Below are positions 52,985 through 62,347 of a stretch of 64,000 nucleotides of DNA, one piece after another; positions within the stretch are counted from its first letter, which is position 1, and every line of letters starts with the position of its first letter. Made by a program: the position numbers and the translations under genes. The notes below the pieces were generated by a model. That model made no database searches. It was not told where the DNA came from and saw nothing but the letters and a program-made list of their open reading frames with translations. The stretch covers positions 434,001 to 498,000 of the forward strand of contig CP123444.1 in the NCBI GenBank assembly GCA_029866965.1, in the 5' to 3' direction. Source of the stretch: Flavobacteriaceae bacterium YJPT1-3 (GTDB taxonomy: Bacteria; Bacteroidota; Bacteroidia; Flavobacteriales; Flavobacteriaceae).

Positions 52985-55102
52985 CTAGTAAAAAGTACTT
53001 CTATTGTCTTCAATTTCTGCAGCTTCTTTTAGCGCCTGAAGTACCTGAGTATTGACTCCGGCTCGATCTGCTGCCGTAAGTTGCCCGGCAAAAGAGGCGT
53101 AATTCTCTAGAGCAGGAGCATCAGCGATACGGGTCACTTTTACCCAGTATACACCACGATCTCCCTGTATGGGCTCTGAAACCTGACCTTCCTCAAGTCC
53201 GAAGGCTCTTCCTACCACGCGAGGCTCTGTACCTGCTCCCGAAATGGTGGGATTCTTCATATTGATGGCTCCGGCAGTTTTGACCGATTGATCCACGCTG
53301 GACGCGATGGCATCCAAGGTCGATCCGTTGGCTTTAGCTTTAATTAATTCGGCTTTCTTCTTATTTTTCAATAAAGGCATTAAGGCTACCGAAGCATCTT
53401 CTACGCTCATCAATCCTTTATCGGTCTTCGCTGTCAATTGAGCCACCACATAGCCTTCTGCTGTCTGGAATCGTTTAATATCTCCCACTTTAGCTTCTTC
53501 TCCAAACGCCCATTGTACAATGCTGCGTTGTGGACCCAATCCAGGAATGTTCTCTTCGAGCTCTTTCATTCGATTGACTGGTCTCACGGTATAGTTGTTC
53601 TCCTTAGCCACCTCTACAAAATCACCTTCGGTAGCCGCTATTTCAAATTTGGTGGTTTTATTGAATACTTCATTGATCGTTTCATCTGATGGAAGGATTT
53701 CTTTAGCTACCGTAGCCACTTTGATCGCCTCTTTCTTGGCCTTCTGATCTTCAATTCGGATCACGTGGTAACCAAAGCGGGTTTCCACCACACCGATCTC
53801 ACCAACAGCGCCCTCCGAAACAAAGTCATTGAAAGGCTTAACCATGATATTCTTACGGAACCATCCAAGATCGCCACCCTGGTCGCGGTTGCTACCATCT
53901 GCGGAAAACTCAGCAGCTAAGTCTGCAAATTGAGATCCGTCTCTTCGAACTACCTCAGCAATGCTATCTGCTTTGGCTTTAGCTTGTCCTTTAGTCAAGG
54001 TCGTGGATCCAGCATTGGCCAAACCGATGTAAGGGATCAAAATATGAGAAGCTTTGATCGAATCCGGTACCATTTTACGCTCCTGGACCAAGGAAATCTT
54101 ATAAAATCCATTTTGTTTGTATGGCCCAAAGACTTCACCAGTTGGTGTTGCAAATAAACCTTCTCTGATGTCTTGAGCCAACTCAGACTTAAAGAATAAA
54201 CGATCGTCATGGGGCTGATCTGAGTATTCATTGACAAATGCAGAAACATCGGCTGTAGTCGTCAGTCCGGGTACCGTATCGCTAATTTTCGCGGAAGCAT
54301 TGTACTCAGCACGATCAGCAATAAGGGTCTTGATCTCTTCACGCGTCGCATTCTCGTCTTCCAGCGAAGGATCTTCAGCGAAACTCACATAACGAATACT
54401 ACGGGTAGCATCTGTAGTAAATTCTTTTTGATGATCTTTTAAATACGCTTGAATATCTCCTTTGGTCACCTCTATTTCTTCATCTGGAATGGTCGTGTAT
54501 GGCACCTGTACGTATTGAATATCGCGAACATTATTCTCCAGTTTGTAGGCTGCTTCTCCTTCGCTCAAAGTACTTGTAGTTGCTGCTTTGATCAGGTTGT
54601 AATAGATGCGTTCCTGCTCACTACGCGCCAATTGATTCTCAAAATCTACCCACTGCTGATAGGCGGCTTCATTAGTCGCTTTAAGATTTGCCACGTACTC
54701 CTGCATTTTCACCTCACTATAAAAACCGCTTGCATCTTGAAAATTAGGATTGTTTTGTAACGTTTCTTTGAGTAATTGATTGAGCTTATCACGCTCAACG
54801 GTGATGCCCAATTCTTCGAATTGCTCTTCCAAAACAATGCGATTGACCTCACGCTCCCAAACACTGTTGACGGCTCTAAGGGTGGTGGTCTGCGGGCCTA
54901 ATCTACGGGTCTCATTCTCTACCCCAAGAGCAAAATCTTGTTGGGTGATCTCCTCTCCATTGACGATCCCTACGGTTTGAGGATTTTGTGCGCTAAAACC
55001 GCCATTCTTGATGATATCGGAAAGCACGAAAGAAAAGAGTGCAAGCGCGATGATCAGGATAAGAAATAAGGAACGTTGTCTAATTTTATTAAGTACTGCC
55101 AT
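52985..55102 (-). CDS. SurA/PpiD-type periplasmic peptidyl-prolyl isomerase
   Basis: A 705-residue membrane-anchored folding factor. N-terminal helix (RSLFLILIIALALFSFVLSD), then SurA_N-type chaperone segments (about 40-240), a parvulin domain near 345-460 (MVPDSIKASHILIPY, FSADGSNRDQGGDLGWF, VVETRFGYHVIRIED) and a C-terminal domain. It would assist outer-membrane proteins. It is the last gene of the minus-strand cluster from coaX. A partial palindrome (TTTCGCGGAAGC at 54287) lies within. Confidence 0.92.
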   Translation of the reverse strand: MAVLNKIRQRSLFLILIIALALFSFVLSDIIKNGGFSAQNPQTVGIVNGEEITQQDFALGVENETRRLGPQTTTLRAVNSVWEREVNRIVLEEQFEELGITVERDKLNQLLKETLQNNPNFQDASGFYSEVKMQEYVANLKATNEAAYQQWVDFENQLARSEQERIYYNLIKAATTSTLSEGEAAYKLENNVRDIQYVQVPYTTIPDEEIEVTKGDIQAYLKDHQKEFTTDATRSIRYVSFAEDPSLEDENATREEIKTLIADRAEYNASAKISDTVPGLTTTADVSAFVNEYSDQPHDDRLFFKSELAQDIREGLFATPTGEVFGPYKQNGFYKISLVQERKMVPDSIKASHILIPYIGLANAGSTTLTKGQAKAKADSIAEVVRRDGSQFADLAAEFSADGSNRDQGGDLGWFRKNIMVKPFNDFVSEGAVGEIGVVETRFGYHVIRIEDQKAKKEAIKVATVAKEILPSDETINEVFNKTTKFEIAATEGDFVEVAKENNYTVRPVNRMKELEENIPGLGPQRSIVQWAFGEEAKVGDIKRFQTAEGYVVAQLTAKTDKGLMSVEDASVALMPLLKNKKKAELIKAKANGSTLDAIASSVDQSVKTAGAINMKNPTISGAGTEPRVVGRAFGLEEGQVSEPIQGDRGVYWVKVTRIADAPALENYASFAGQLTAADRAGVNTQVLQALKEAAEIEDNRSTFY

Positions 55103-55199
55103 CAGTATTGGATTTTATCAAATAGGGGGCGAAAATACCATTTTTACCCTTAAAAAAGAAACGGAAAAGACTTAAAATAAATCGAAGAGAACAGGAAGG

Positions 55200-56486
55200 T
55201 TATTCGGTATCAATCTGTTTGAGTTTGACTAACTCAATCCGCGTGTTTGAGGTTTCCAAGATGTGGAATAAGAAGTTATCAATCTCTACTAGTTCTCCCT
55301 CTTCTGGGATACCCTCGGTGTGATTAACAATCATTCCACCCAGGGTTTCGTAGTTCTCCCCCTCAGGTAAATTCAACTTATAGGTTTCATTCAAATAATC
55401 TACTTCCAAACGCGCTGAAAAGCGAAACTGTCCGTCACCGAGTTCCTCTTCATCCAATGCAACCGTATCGTGTTCATCCTCAATTTCACCAAAGAGCTCC
55501 TCTACAATATCTTCAACAGTCATCATGCCGCTGGTCCCTCCATACTCATCAATCACCACGGCTATGCTCTTTCGTTTTTTGATCAAAATGTTCAAGACAT
55601 CCTTGACCAACATCGTCTCAGGAACAAAGACTACGGGCATGAGTACTTCCTCCAGACGCTCCGGCTGATTGAACATTGCAAATGAATGCACGTACCCAAT
55701 GATATCATCGGTAGTATCTTGGTAGACCAGAATTTTTGACAAGCCGGTCTCGATAAAGAGCTGGGTGACTTTCTCCGGGTCTTCTCCCTGCTCTACGGCC
55801 GTGATCTCATTTCGAGGAATCATTACTTCCCGCGACTTCACTTCCGAAAATTCCAAAGCATTCTGAAAAATCTGAATTTCGGTGTCTACTTCTTCCTGAT
55901 CATCTACCGATTCCATTTGTTCAGAAATGTAATTCCCCAGTTCCACTTTCGTGAAAGCGAGCTGCACCTCATCACCTGCTGTTTTGAACAAGTACTTTAA
56001 AACAAGGTCTGAAATCCAGATAATGAAGGTAGATATGAAACCGAAGAGCAAATAAAAAATGTAAGCCGGCACCGCAAATATCTTGAGCAGGGAATTGGCA
56101 TAGATCTGAAAGAAAACCTTTGGCAAAAACTCTGCGGTGATCAGGATCACCAAGGTGGAAATGAGCGTTTGTGACAACAGGGAAAATTCAGTAACCAGGG
56201 CCCCCAGCCAATTCTCGCCAAAAGGCATGGTCTCTAGCCAGCCTTGCAGCAAAGCACCCATAAAATATCCATAAATCACTAAGGCAAGATTGTTTCCCAC
56301 CAACATGGTGGCAATAAAACGAGAGGGCTTGCGCGTCAGGCGAGTCAACACCTTAGCGAGCAGGTCATTCTGTTTCTTTTCAATCTCAATGTGGATCTTA
56401 TTGGAAGATACATAGGCGATCTCCATTCCAGAAAAGAATGCAGAAAGAATCAGACTCAAAATGATGATCAGAACTTCTGTTCCCAT
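55200..56486 (-). CDS. CNNM/CorC (hemolysin-family) membrane protein
   Basis: A 428-residue protein: DUF21 domain with about four membrane helices (to about 170), a CBS pair (MIPRNEITAVEQGEDPEKVT to VDEYGGTSGMMTVEDIVEEL, about 220-335) and a C-terminal CorC_HlyC domain (FSARLEVDYLNETYKL). Family members are linked to magnesium or cobalt export. The motility protein GldE has the same architecture, but I see nothing that makes this one GldE. It follows the small membrane gene directly. Confidence 0.9.
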   Translation of the reverse strand: MGTEVLIIILSLILSAFFSGMEIAYVSSNKIHIEIEKKQNDLLAKVLTRLTRKPSRFIATMLVGNNLALVIYGYFMGALLQGWLETMPFGENWLGALVTEFSLLSQTLISTLVILITAEFLPKVFFQIYANSLLKIFAVPAYIFYLLFGFISTFIIWISDLVLKYLFKTAGDEVQLAFTKVELGNYISEQMESVDDQEEVDTEIQIFQNALEFSEVKSREVMIPRNEITAVEQGEDPEKVTQLFIETGLSKILVYQDTTDDIIGYVHSFAMFNQPERLEEVLMPVVFVPETMLVKDVLNILIKKRKSIAVVIDEYGGTSGMMTVEDIVEELFGEIEDEHDTVALDEEELGDGQFRFSARLEVDYLNETYKLNLPEGENYETLGGMIVNHTEGIPEEGELVEIDNFLFHILETSNTRIELVKLKQIDTE

Positions 56487-56684
56487 TTAGCGATTATCGT
56501 TACGATCCTGCATACGCTTTCGAAAGCGTCTTCTGAAGAAGAACATGAATAAGGCTGCAGCCACAAAGAGCAAATAAAAATAGGCTTTATTGGTATCAAC
56601 ACCCCAAATGGAATAGGCCTCATAGGCGAAGAGGCCGGCAACGATCAGATATACATATTCGAAGTATTTAAAAATGCCACTCAT
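56487..56684 (-). CDS. Small membrane protein between lptC and the CorC gene
   Basis: A 65-residue protein with two hydrophobic segments (YVYLIVAGLFAYEAYSIWG and AYFYLLFVAAALFMFFF) and an Arg/Lys-rich tail (RRRFRKRMQDRNDNR). It lies four bases after lptC and its stop abuts the next start. No known function. The tight packing supports a real gene. A 12-base palindrome GCTTTCGAAAGC lies in its tail region. Confidence 0.8.
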   Translation of the reverse strand: MSGIFKYFEYVYLIVAGLFAYEAYSIWGVDTNKAYFYLLFVAAALFMFFFRRRFRKRMQDRNDNR

Positions 56685-56687
56685 AGA

Positions 56688-57257
56688 TTATGGGGTATTA
56701 TCGTCTTTTACGTATTGTTTACTGACGTTGTTTAAAGATATGAAATTTTCAAAGTCCTGACTGGAATCGAAGAGGTCTCCTTTATTGTAGGAGCCATCCG
56801 GAAACTGGATCGTATAAGGCTGATCAGTAAAGACCCAATTGCGAGCCTCATCCCAGTAGAGTTGCTGAGCGTAGAGCTCTACTGAATCACTGGTGATCAA
56901 CACTACATCCTTTTGGAGATCGATCAAATTGGTCCGGCGATAGCGTATGGCGTACTTGGAGGTGACATAATTTTCTTCCCCATCTTCATCAATAAAAGTA
57001 ACCTGAATCCCTTCAGGGAACTCTTCATAGGGAAAAAAGGCGGTACTAAAGTCTTTGTAGTAAGGCGTTTTGAGGGTAGCCACTACCCGACCGGAATCGG
57101 TATACTTGGTCGTGATATTAAACCCCTCGGAAACGGGCAGATCAGATTTGATCTGATACTGTTGTAACTGCTGCGTATTGTTTTGACAACCAAAAAATAA
57201 GGTCACGGCAATTGCCGTGACCCCATAGTTTATTAAGTGTTTAAAAGGTTGCCTCAT
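56688..57257 (-). CDS. lptC: LPS export protein LptC
   Basis: A 189-residue lipoprotein-like component of the Lpt bridge. The N-terminus carries a lipobox (TLFFGC near residue 24), usual for Bacteroidota LptC, and the beta-jellyroll pattern with DEDGEENYVTSKYAIRYRRT and WVFTDQPYTIQFPDG. Its start overlaps the stop of the TPR gene, and it precedes the small membrane gene by three bases. With lptE and lpxB elsewhere in this window it shows a complete LPS pathway. Confidence 0.85.
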   Translation of the reverse strand: MRQPFKHLINYGVTAIAVTLFFGCQNNTQQLQQYQIKSDLPVSEGFNITTKYTDSGRVVATLKTPYYKDFSTAFFPYEEFPEGIQVTFIDEDGEENYVTSKYAIRYRRTNLIDLQKDVVLITSDSVELYAQQLYWDEARNWVFTDQPYTIQFPDGSYNKGDLFDSSQDFENFISLNNVSKQYVKDDNTP

Positions 57258-58630
57258 TACAGGTTAGGCACCCGAACAGAGCGTCCAATCCAACATCCGA
57301 TGCTGATGGTTTGCCCACCTTTACTCTCGTTAAAGATCATGGTGTTGTCTGGAGCTTTGGCTCGATAGCTCGCTGCGGTCTGGCTGGCTGCAGAAGATAA
57401 AGACGGATCTACACGTCCTGCTCTTGCAGCAACATCAGCTGCTAACCAGTAAACGGCACGCTTTTCAAAGACAGAAGATCCACAGTTATTCGCACTCGCC
57501 GCATACATATTTGCAATACGAAGGTAGTTGATCCCCATGGAAGGATTCTGCTCTAACGCTTTTTGGTAGTATGATCTCGCCTGACCATAGCTTCCTTTAC
57601 CTCTAAGCTTCTCACCTATTCGGAAATAGACTTTAGACTTCGCCAGGTTATCGGTTTGACGCTCCGCTGATTCGTTATAATAGTCTAAGGCCTTATTTAA
57701 GTCTCCTTTTTCTTCAGCAAGCTGACCTAAATACAAGGCCGTATTTGCAGAAGGCTCCAGTTTATCCAATTGCTCTACCAACTTGACAAATAATGGATCA
57801 CTGGTACAATCTTTTCCAGAGAGACGACCGGCTGCCTTACGCACCCAGCTTACGTCATTCATCTTTTCGTTAAAGTCTTTACTGTATAATGGTATTAAGT
57901 TATCACAGTCGGCCAACTGACCTAATTTACTATCGATACTTCCGGAAACCGTAGCATAAGCTTTTAAATTGATCTCAGCATTCTTAAGCAGCTTCGCCTC
58001 TTTGGAAGTCAAATTCTCATTATTCTCCTGCTTCTCCAATAAGGGCTCAATCCGCTTAGCCAGGTCATTCTGTTCCTTACTGATCTGCTCAGTAACGGCA
58101 TCGTATAAATCGAATACGTCCTGAAGATCTTTTTTTCCTTCATCCTGCAGATCAACTACAAGAGAGAAATAGGTGTATAGGCTTTTTGCACTAGTAAACG
58201 TTTCTTTGTCCTCATCCCACGCTTTTTGAAACATATTGAACTGCTTCTCCTTAGTACCCATCTTGTTATCATACATCACCTGCGCCAGGTCAGCATACTT
58301 ATCACCAACTTTAGTTTTGTTGGGATAGTATTTCATGCGTTGCTCAATCACGTCAGCCATAAGTCCGGCATATTCTTCCTTCTTGGCACCGGTCGATCCT
58401 TCGATCTTCTCGCGTACCAAGATCTCACCGTATTGATATAAAGCAGGTGACCAGGTAGGACAGTTCTTCATCAAAAATTGGAAGGGTTCCCAAGCCGCAT
58501 CGTAGTTCTTCACTTTCATGTTTTCAGAAAATATAGAACCCTGGGTCAAACATTCCTCAGAAGCCTGACCAAACATAGTGGCAGAAGATGCAACTATCGC
58601 TAGGAGTAGAAGTGTTATTTTCGTTTTCAT
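57257..58630 (-). CDS. Exported TPR protein
   Basis: A 457-residue protein with a signal peptide (LLLLAIVASSATMFGQ). Helical repeats run through it, with typical TPR units at about 300-370 (NTALYLGQLAEEKGDLNKALDY, ARSYYQKALEQNPSMGIN). A long coiled region in the middle is Lys/Glu/Leu-rich. The gene lies between the outer-membrane protein gene and lptC, so it probably acts at the envelope. The family is not named by me. Confidence 0.78.
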   Translation of the reverse strand: MKTKITLLLLAIVASSATMFGQASEECLTQGSIFSENMKVKNYDAAWEPFQFLMKNCPTWSPALYQYGEILVREKIEGSTGAKKEEYAGLMADVIEQRMKYYPNKTKVGDKYADLAQVMYDNKMGTKEKQFNMFQKAWDEDKETFTSAKSLYTYFSLVVDLQDEGKKDLQDVFDLYDAVTEQISKEQNDLAKRIEPLLEKQENNENLTSKEAKLLKNAEINLKAYATVSGSIDSKLGQLADCDNLIPLYSKDFNEKMNDVSWVRKAAGRLSGKDCTSDPLFVKLVEQLDKLEPSANTALYLGQLAEEKGDLNKALDYYNESAERQTDNLAKSKVYFRIGEKLRGKGSYGQARSYYQKALEQNPSMGINYLRIANMYAASANNCGSSVFEKRAVYWLAADVAARAGRVDPSLSSAASQTAASYRAKAPDNTMIFNESKGGQTISIGCWIGRSVRVPNL

Positions 58631-58649
58631 CTTTAAATTATTTATTCGG

Positions 58650-59900
58650 TTAATTGAATTTTAGCTTTTGGAACCACTTCCCGTTAAAGGATAGGCTCAA
58701 AAATACATTAAAAAAGTTTTCTTTTATGAGACCGGCTTCCGTGGTACCGCGTTGTCCGTACTCAAAACCAAGGTTTACATTGCTCAATGATCGCCCGGCG
58801 GGTAGTCCTACTCCAAAAGACATGCCAAACTCTGAAATGTCCTGTCCACGGATGTTTAGACCCAGTTCTTCATAGCGCACCCCGGCTCTGTAAGTCATTC
58901 GTTTCCAATAGCTGTTCACTGAAAGATATTCAGGCGTGTAAAATCCTCCCAAACGGTATTTTGCAGCATTTTTATAGGTCACGTCAGGGATGGAAAACGA
59001 TCGATTGGAAAAATTACTGGTTTCTTCTAAAGACACCTCGGTTCCCGCAAACCATTTATTCTTTTCTCCCAGTCCAAATCCGAACACTACGCTGGAAGGC
59101 AAGGTAAGATCGGTGTCTGCAATGATTACATTGCGCGTTTCTACGGGCACCACATCACCGGTACTGATGAATAGTACAGAAGCCAGTTCACGGCTATTTT
59201 CTGAATTCAAGTTGCTCTCCATGGTATATGCGGCATTGGCATAAAATCGGAGGTCTTTGCTAAAGTCGGCTTCAAATTGAGCTCCAAAATTTAATGATAA
59301 GCCACTTAGATCAGACCGATTAATTTCTTGAGTTCCTAATTCGAGCCCTTCAAACCCAATGATACTTAGATTGCGAATACTTCCAAAATTATAGCTGACC
59401 GTACCTCCCAACCGCAAATCCGGCAAGATTTCGTAGCCCGCAGACAGATAGGCCTTATTGAGGCCTCCTGAGCCCGAAAAACGAGCAGAAGTCCCAATCT
59501 CTTCGTCAATATTCTGAATGTTGTAACCCACAGAAGAATAGGGAAGAATTCCGAAACCAACACCCCATTTCTTACCTATGGGTATACCAATGGCAACGTA
59601 ATCAATGGTCGTATTGGAGTTGTCCTCGTCAATCTCATTAGTGGTGAATTGTACTTCTTTATGACTGGCACCCACCGCAAAATTGGTGAATCGCAGCGCC
59701 CCATACCCGGCTGGATTTCGAAGATTGACGTGAAGACTGTCTGAGTAGGTAGTCATCCCACCCATGGTTCTGTTCTCAACTGTTCCCTGAAACTGCAAGG
59801 TTCCTAATCCATAGAAGGAATATGGGGAAGAGGCTCCATCCTGAGCGTAGGTAATCATGGACACTAAAGCCACTAAGGCCAATACAATCTTTCTAATCAT
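58650..59900 (-). CDS. Outer-membrane protein (FadL-like barrel)
   Basis: A 416-residue protein with signal peptide (IVLALVALVSMITYAQ) and a beta-barrel pattern of alternating residues ending in Phe-Asn (WFQKLKFN). The opening SSPYSFYGLGTLQFQGTVEN with RTMGGMTTYSDS is common in Bacteroidota putative OmpP1/FadL/TodX-type proteins. It overlaps coaX by four bases. Possibly an uptake channel for hydrophobic compounds, inferred from shape only. Confidence 0.8.
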   Translation of the reverse strand: MIRKIVLALVALVSMITYAQDGASSPYSFYGLGTLQFQGTVENRTMGGMTTYSDSLHVNLRNPAGYGALRFTNFAVGASHKEVQFTTNEIDEDNSNTTIDYVAIGIPIGKKWGVGFGILPYSSVGYNIQNIDEEIGTSARFSGSGGLNKAYLSAGYEILPDLRLGGTVSYNFGSIRNLSIIGFEGLELGTQEINRSDLSGLSLNFGAQFEADFSKDLRFYANAAYTMESNLNSENSRELASVLFISTGDVVPVETRNVIIADTDLTLPSSVVFGFGLGEKNKWFAGTEVSLEETSNFSNRSFSIPDVTYKNAAKYRLGGFYTPEYLSVNSYWKRMTYRAGVRYEELGLNIRGQDISEFGMSFGVGLPAGRSLSNVNLGFEYGQRGTTEAGLIKENFFNVFLSLSFNGKWFQKLKFN

Positions 59901-60625
59901 TCGTTCTTGTTAAATTCAAGTATGTAGTTCAAGCCCTGCAGCAGAAAATTTGAGTGCGCAAAGATGCCATTTTTTAATTGTTCTGACAAGAGTGCTGCAT
60001 CTCCACCGGTAAGCACTGTAATCAAATCGGGAAATTGCTCTTTATATGCAAGAACCGTACCCTCAATTTCTCGAAGAATCCCACCACTTACCCCTGCATG
60101 TATGGAATTTTCAGTGCTATTGCCAATCAGGGATGGAATCAGTCGTGGATTTAGTAATGGCAGGCGAGCGGTATGTTGATTTAACGCCTTATAACGCAAT
60201 TGAAGTCCGGGAGTGATGGCCCCTCCTTGATACTGACCTTCAGCATTAATAAAATCATAGGTGATGCACGTTCCGGCATCGATTATCAATCCATTTTTTT
60301 GCGGATAGGCTTTCGCGAAAGCGGCCACCAGACCGATACGATCCACACCCAGCGTCTGTGGCGTTTGATATTGATTCTCAAAAGGCAGCTTGGTGGTGTG
60401 ATCAAGTCTGATCGTTGCATACTGTTCATCGAGAAAAGAAAACCAATCTTTATTCTCTTTACCCACTGAGGCCAGCAACGCATCAGCGATTGGGAATTGG
60501 TTTTGCAGCTTATGCAGCTGATCAAGCAAGGTATTGGGTTTTACAATCTGGCTCCACATCAATTGGTCCTGATCAAAAACAGCCACTTTCGTATTTGTAT
60601 TCCCTACATCTACGATTAAATTCAT
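59897..60625 (-). CDS. coaX: Type III pantothenate kinase
   Basis: A 242-residue enzyme for the first step of CoA synthesis. Blocks: MNLIVDVGNTNTKVAVFDQD at the start (phosphate-binding strand), GVDRIGLVAAF, IDAGTCITYDFI and the dimer-site segment. I chose MNLIVD at 60625; the frame is open to 60667 but the family begins here. One exact palindrome copy lies inside (AFAKA). It is the first gene of the seven-gene cluster down to the chaperone. Confidence 0.94.
   Translation of the reverse strand: MNLIVDVGNTNTKVAVFDQDQLMWSQIVKPNTLLDQLHKLQNQFPIADALLASVGKENKDWFSFLDEQYATIRLDHTTKLPFENQYQTPQTLGVDRIGLVAAFAKAYPQKNGLIIDAGTCITYDFINAEGQYQGGAITPGLQLRYKALNQHTARLPLLNPRLIPSLIGNSTENSIHAGVSGGILREIEGTVLAYKEQFPDLITVLTGGDAALLSEQLKNGIFAHSNFLLQGLNYILEFNKNE
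60309..60322. repeat. GCTTTCGCGAAAGC palindrome, exact copy 6
   Basis: Perfect 14-base palindrome within coaX, read as AFAKA. Confidence 0.9.
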
Positions 60626-60725
60626 CTCCCTCGCTTTGCGCCAAAAATACGAATTGCTATTGGCCACGCTGTTAAGGTTATACTAAATGGAGTTAGAAAA
60701 ACTATTTCATTTTTAATCGTAGAAG

Positions 60726-60756
60726 TTGTGCATAAACAAATAAGCCCCTATATTTG
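60726..60756 (+). promoter_or_regulatory. Promoter of tRNA-Phe
   Basis: TTG (60726-60728), a 20-base spacer and TATATTTG (60749-60756) fit the Bacteroidota consensus fully. The tRNA begins 29 bases after the -7 box. Confidence 0.65.
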
Positions 60757-60784
60757 CACCCGCATTTATGAAATGTAAATGGGA

Positions 60785-60857
<73 letters not shown>

Positions 60858-60868
60858 CATCAAGCAGC

Positions 60869-60894
60869 AACCCGATCAAGTGATCGGGTTTTTT
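60869..60894 (+). terminator. Terminator after tRNA-Phe
   Basis: Ten-base-pair inverted repeat AACCCGATCA/TGATCGGGTT followed by T residues, two-base spacing at the tip. Confidence 0.82.
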
Positions 60895-61164
60895 GTGGTC
60901 GTAAGCCAGAGTGTTTATTTTCATTACGTCTCGACAAATTGTTGATAAACTACCCGCTACTCTCGAGTTCGTGCAATTGAATTTTTCAGAATTAAAGAAA
61001 TCCTTCTATCAACAAACGAAGTCGTGACCTTATTAATCATACATTCGCACGGATTTCCTAACGAGCTTTTTAAAATTAGCGGGCAATTCGATGGAAAACG
61101 ACCAATTAGCATTATTTCCTACTACATTATCTCCAGTTTTCATTTCTATAGTTAGTCAATTATA
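60895..61164. other. AT-rich space with no gene
   Basis: No supported gene, RNA or repeat was found between the tRNA-Phe terminator and the CPBP gene. Short open frames here are broken by stops and have no homology that I recognise. A repeat of the tRNA 3' end, as would mark an integrated element, was looked for and not seen. Confidence 0.6.
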
Positions 61165-61959
61165 TTACTCCTTTGGTAACAAATCTGAATTGGAGGCCTT
61201 TAAAGTATATTTCGAAAGAATTATAAGTAAAATAGTAATAAAAGCTACCATGAAATAAATTACAGCAGTGTTATTACCATAAATTGCGAAAATACTACTA
61301 ACAGTATATACATCTAAATAATCGTAAAATGAACTCAATAAAATTCTCGCAAATCCATAACTAATATGACTCATAATGCATAGTAATATACTTTTTGTTC
61401 TGCTATAGAGAAAACACAACAAAAACGCATAGATAAATAGGTTTAGAAAAGTATAAATATTGAGGTGAGATGCTGCAAAAACAAAACTTGTAATGGAAGC
61501 AGAATATATAAATGACTTTGATTTCATTAATCTTTTGAAGATAAAATCACGATAAATTAGTTCTTCAAAGAAAGGCGCTGTCAATAGCAAAGAACCCATT
61601 CCAAAATAGGTAAAGCTGAAATTGATTAGGTCGTTGTAGCGTTCAGTAGGCGCTAAAAAGTAATATGTTGGTATTGCTTGTGTAAAATACAGGCCAAGAG
61701 TCATTATTATCACAGGAAAAACTAATCGTTTAAAAAGATTTGTATTCCCGAACCAGATACCTATTTTATATCGAAAAATAAACATACTAACCACTATTAT
61801 AATCGTATAGCCCAATATTTCTGATAGGAATATGACCAAAGTAATTCTAGGTATGATAAGACCTAAACTTATTATTAGTAAGACACTAATGAAAATACAA
61901 AACAGTGCATAAATTAATGTTTGTATAATATTTTTTGGAAATATTGTTCTATCCTTCAT
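61165..61959 (-). CDS. CPBP-family intramembrane protease
   Basis: A 264-residue integral membrane protein. The ABI/CPBP motifs are visible: EELIYRDFIFKRLM (EExxxR) near residue 137, FVFAASHLNIYTF (FxxxH) near 168, and MSHISYGFARI (HxxxN/G-like) near 202. Members cleave within membranes or process prenylated peptides. The gene is much richer in A/T than its neighbours and sits alone after the tRNA, so it may be accessory DNA. Substrate unknown. Confidence 0.82.
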   Translation of the reverse strand: MKDRTIFPKNIIQTLIYALFCIFISVLLIISLGLIIPRITLVIFLSEILGYTIIIVVSMFIFRYKIGIWFGNTNLFKRLVFPVIIMTLGLYFTQAIPTYYFLAPTERYNDLINFSFTYFGMGSLLLTAPFFEELIYRDFIFKRLMKSKSFIYSASITSFVFAASHLNIYTFLNLFIYAFLLCFLYSRTKSILLCIMSHISYGFARILLSSFYDYLDVYTVSSIFAIYGNNTAVIYFMVAFITILLIILSKYTLKASNSDLLPKE

Positions 61960-62010
61960 TTTTTGATAAATAATGTTTATCTGATATCATAGAGCTGCGA
62001 AATACAAATT

Positions 62011-62229
62011 ATGCATTTGAAAAAATCATCATTTACCGAAGCATACTTCTATTCAGGACTTAATTATACCAAAACTCATAATGAGGATATTGCTTTGGAG
62101 TATTTTGAAAAAGCTTTAGAATTATACGAAAATGGATTTAAAGTTAGAAATCCATATAATGAGGTTGTTTTAGAGTTGTATCATTCATGTGTTATACGCG
62201 AAATTTTGCAAATAAAACAAGGGTCATAA
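62011..62229 (+). CDS. Small TPR-like protein or fragment
   Basis: A 72-residue frame. The middle, AYFYSGLNYTKTHNEDIALE with YFEKALELYENG, is a good TPR unit and the rest is helical. Such a short TPR protein could be a remnant of a longer gene. It shares the AT-rich composition of the CPBP gene. No promoter is clear. It may also be chance. Confidence 0.4.
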   Translation: MHLKKSSFTEAYFYSGLNYTKTHNEDIALEYFEKALELYENGFKVRNPYNEVVLELYHSCVIREILQIKQGS

Positions 62230-62347
62230 ATTCAATAAATTGTGATTTTGACTTCCTCAACATTTTTAATGTACTTATTCTAACTTAGAATCAAGATTTT
62301 ATGGAGCACATTGTTAAAAGAACTTAGGGAATGACAGGGACTACTGT

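Noticed and set aside
60910-61023. Plus-strand open stretch in the gap after tRNA-Phe that reads like a protein end
   Set aside because: About 38 codons only, no start context, no known similarity; chance frame in AT-rich DNA is likely.
61091-61257. Plus-strand frame of about 55 codons antisense to the end of the CPBP gene
   Set aside because: It overlaps a well-supported gene on the other strand and has no independent support.
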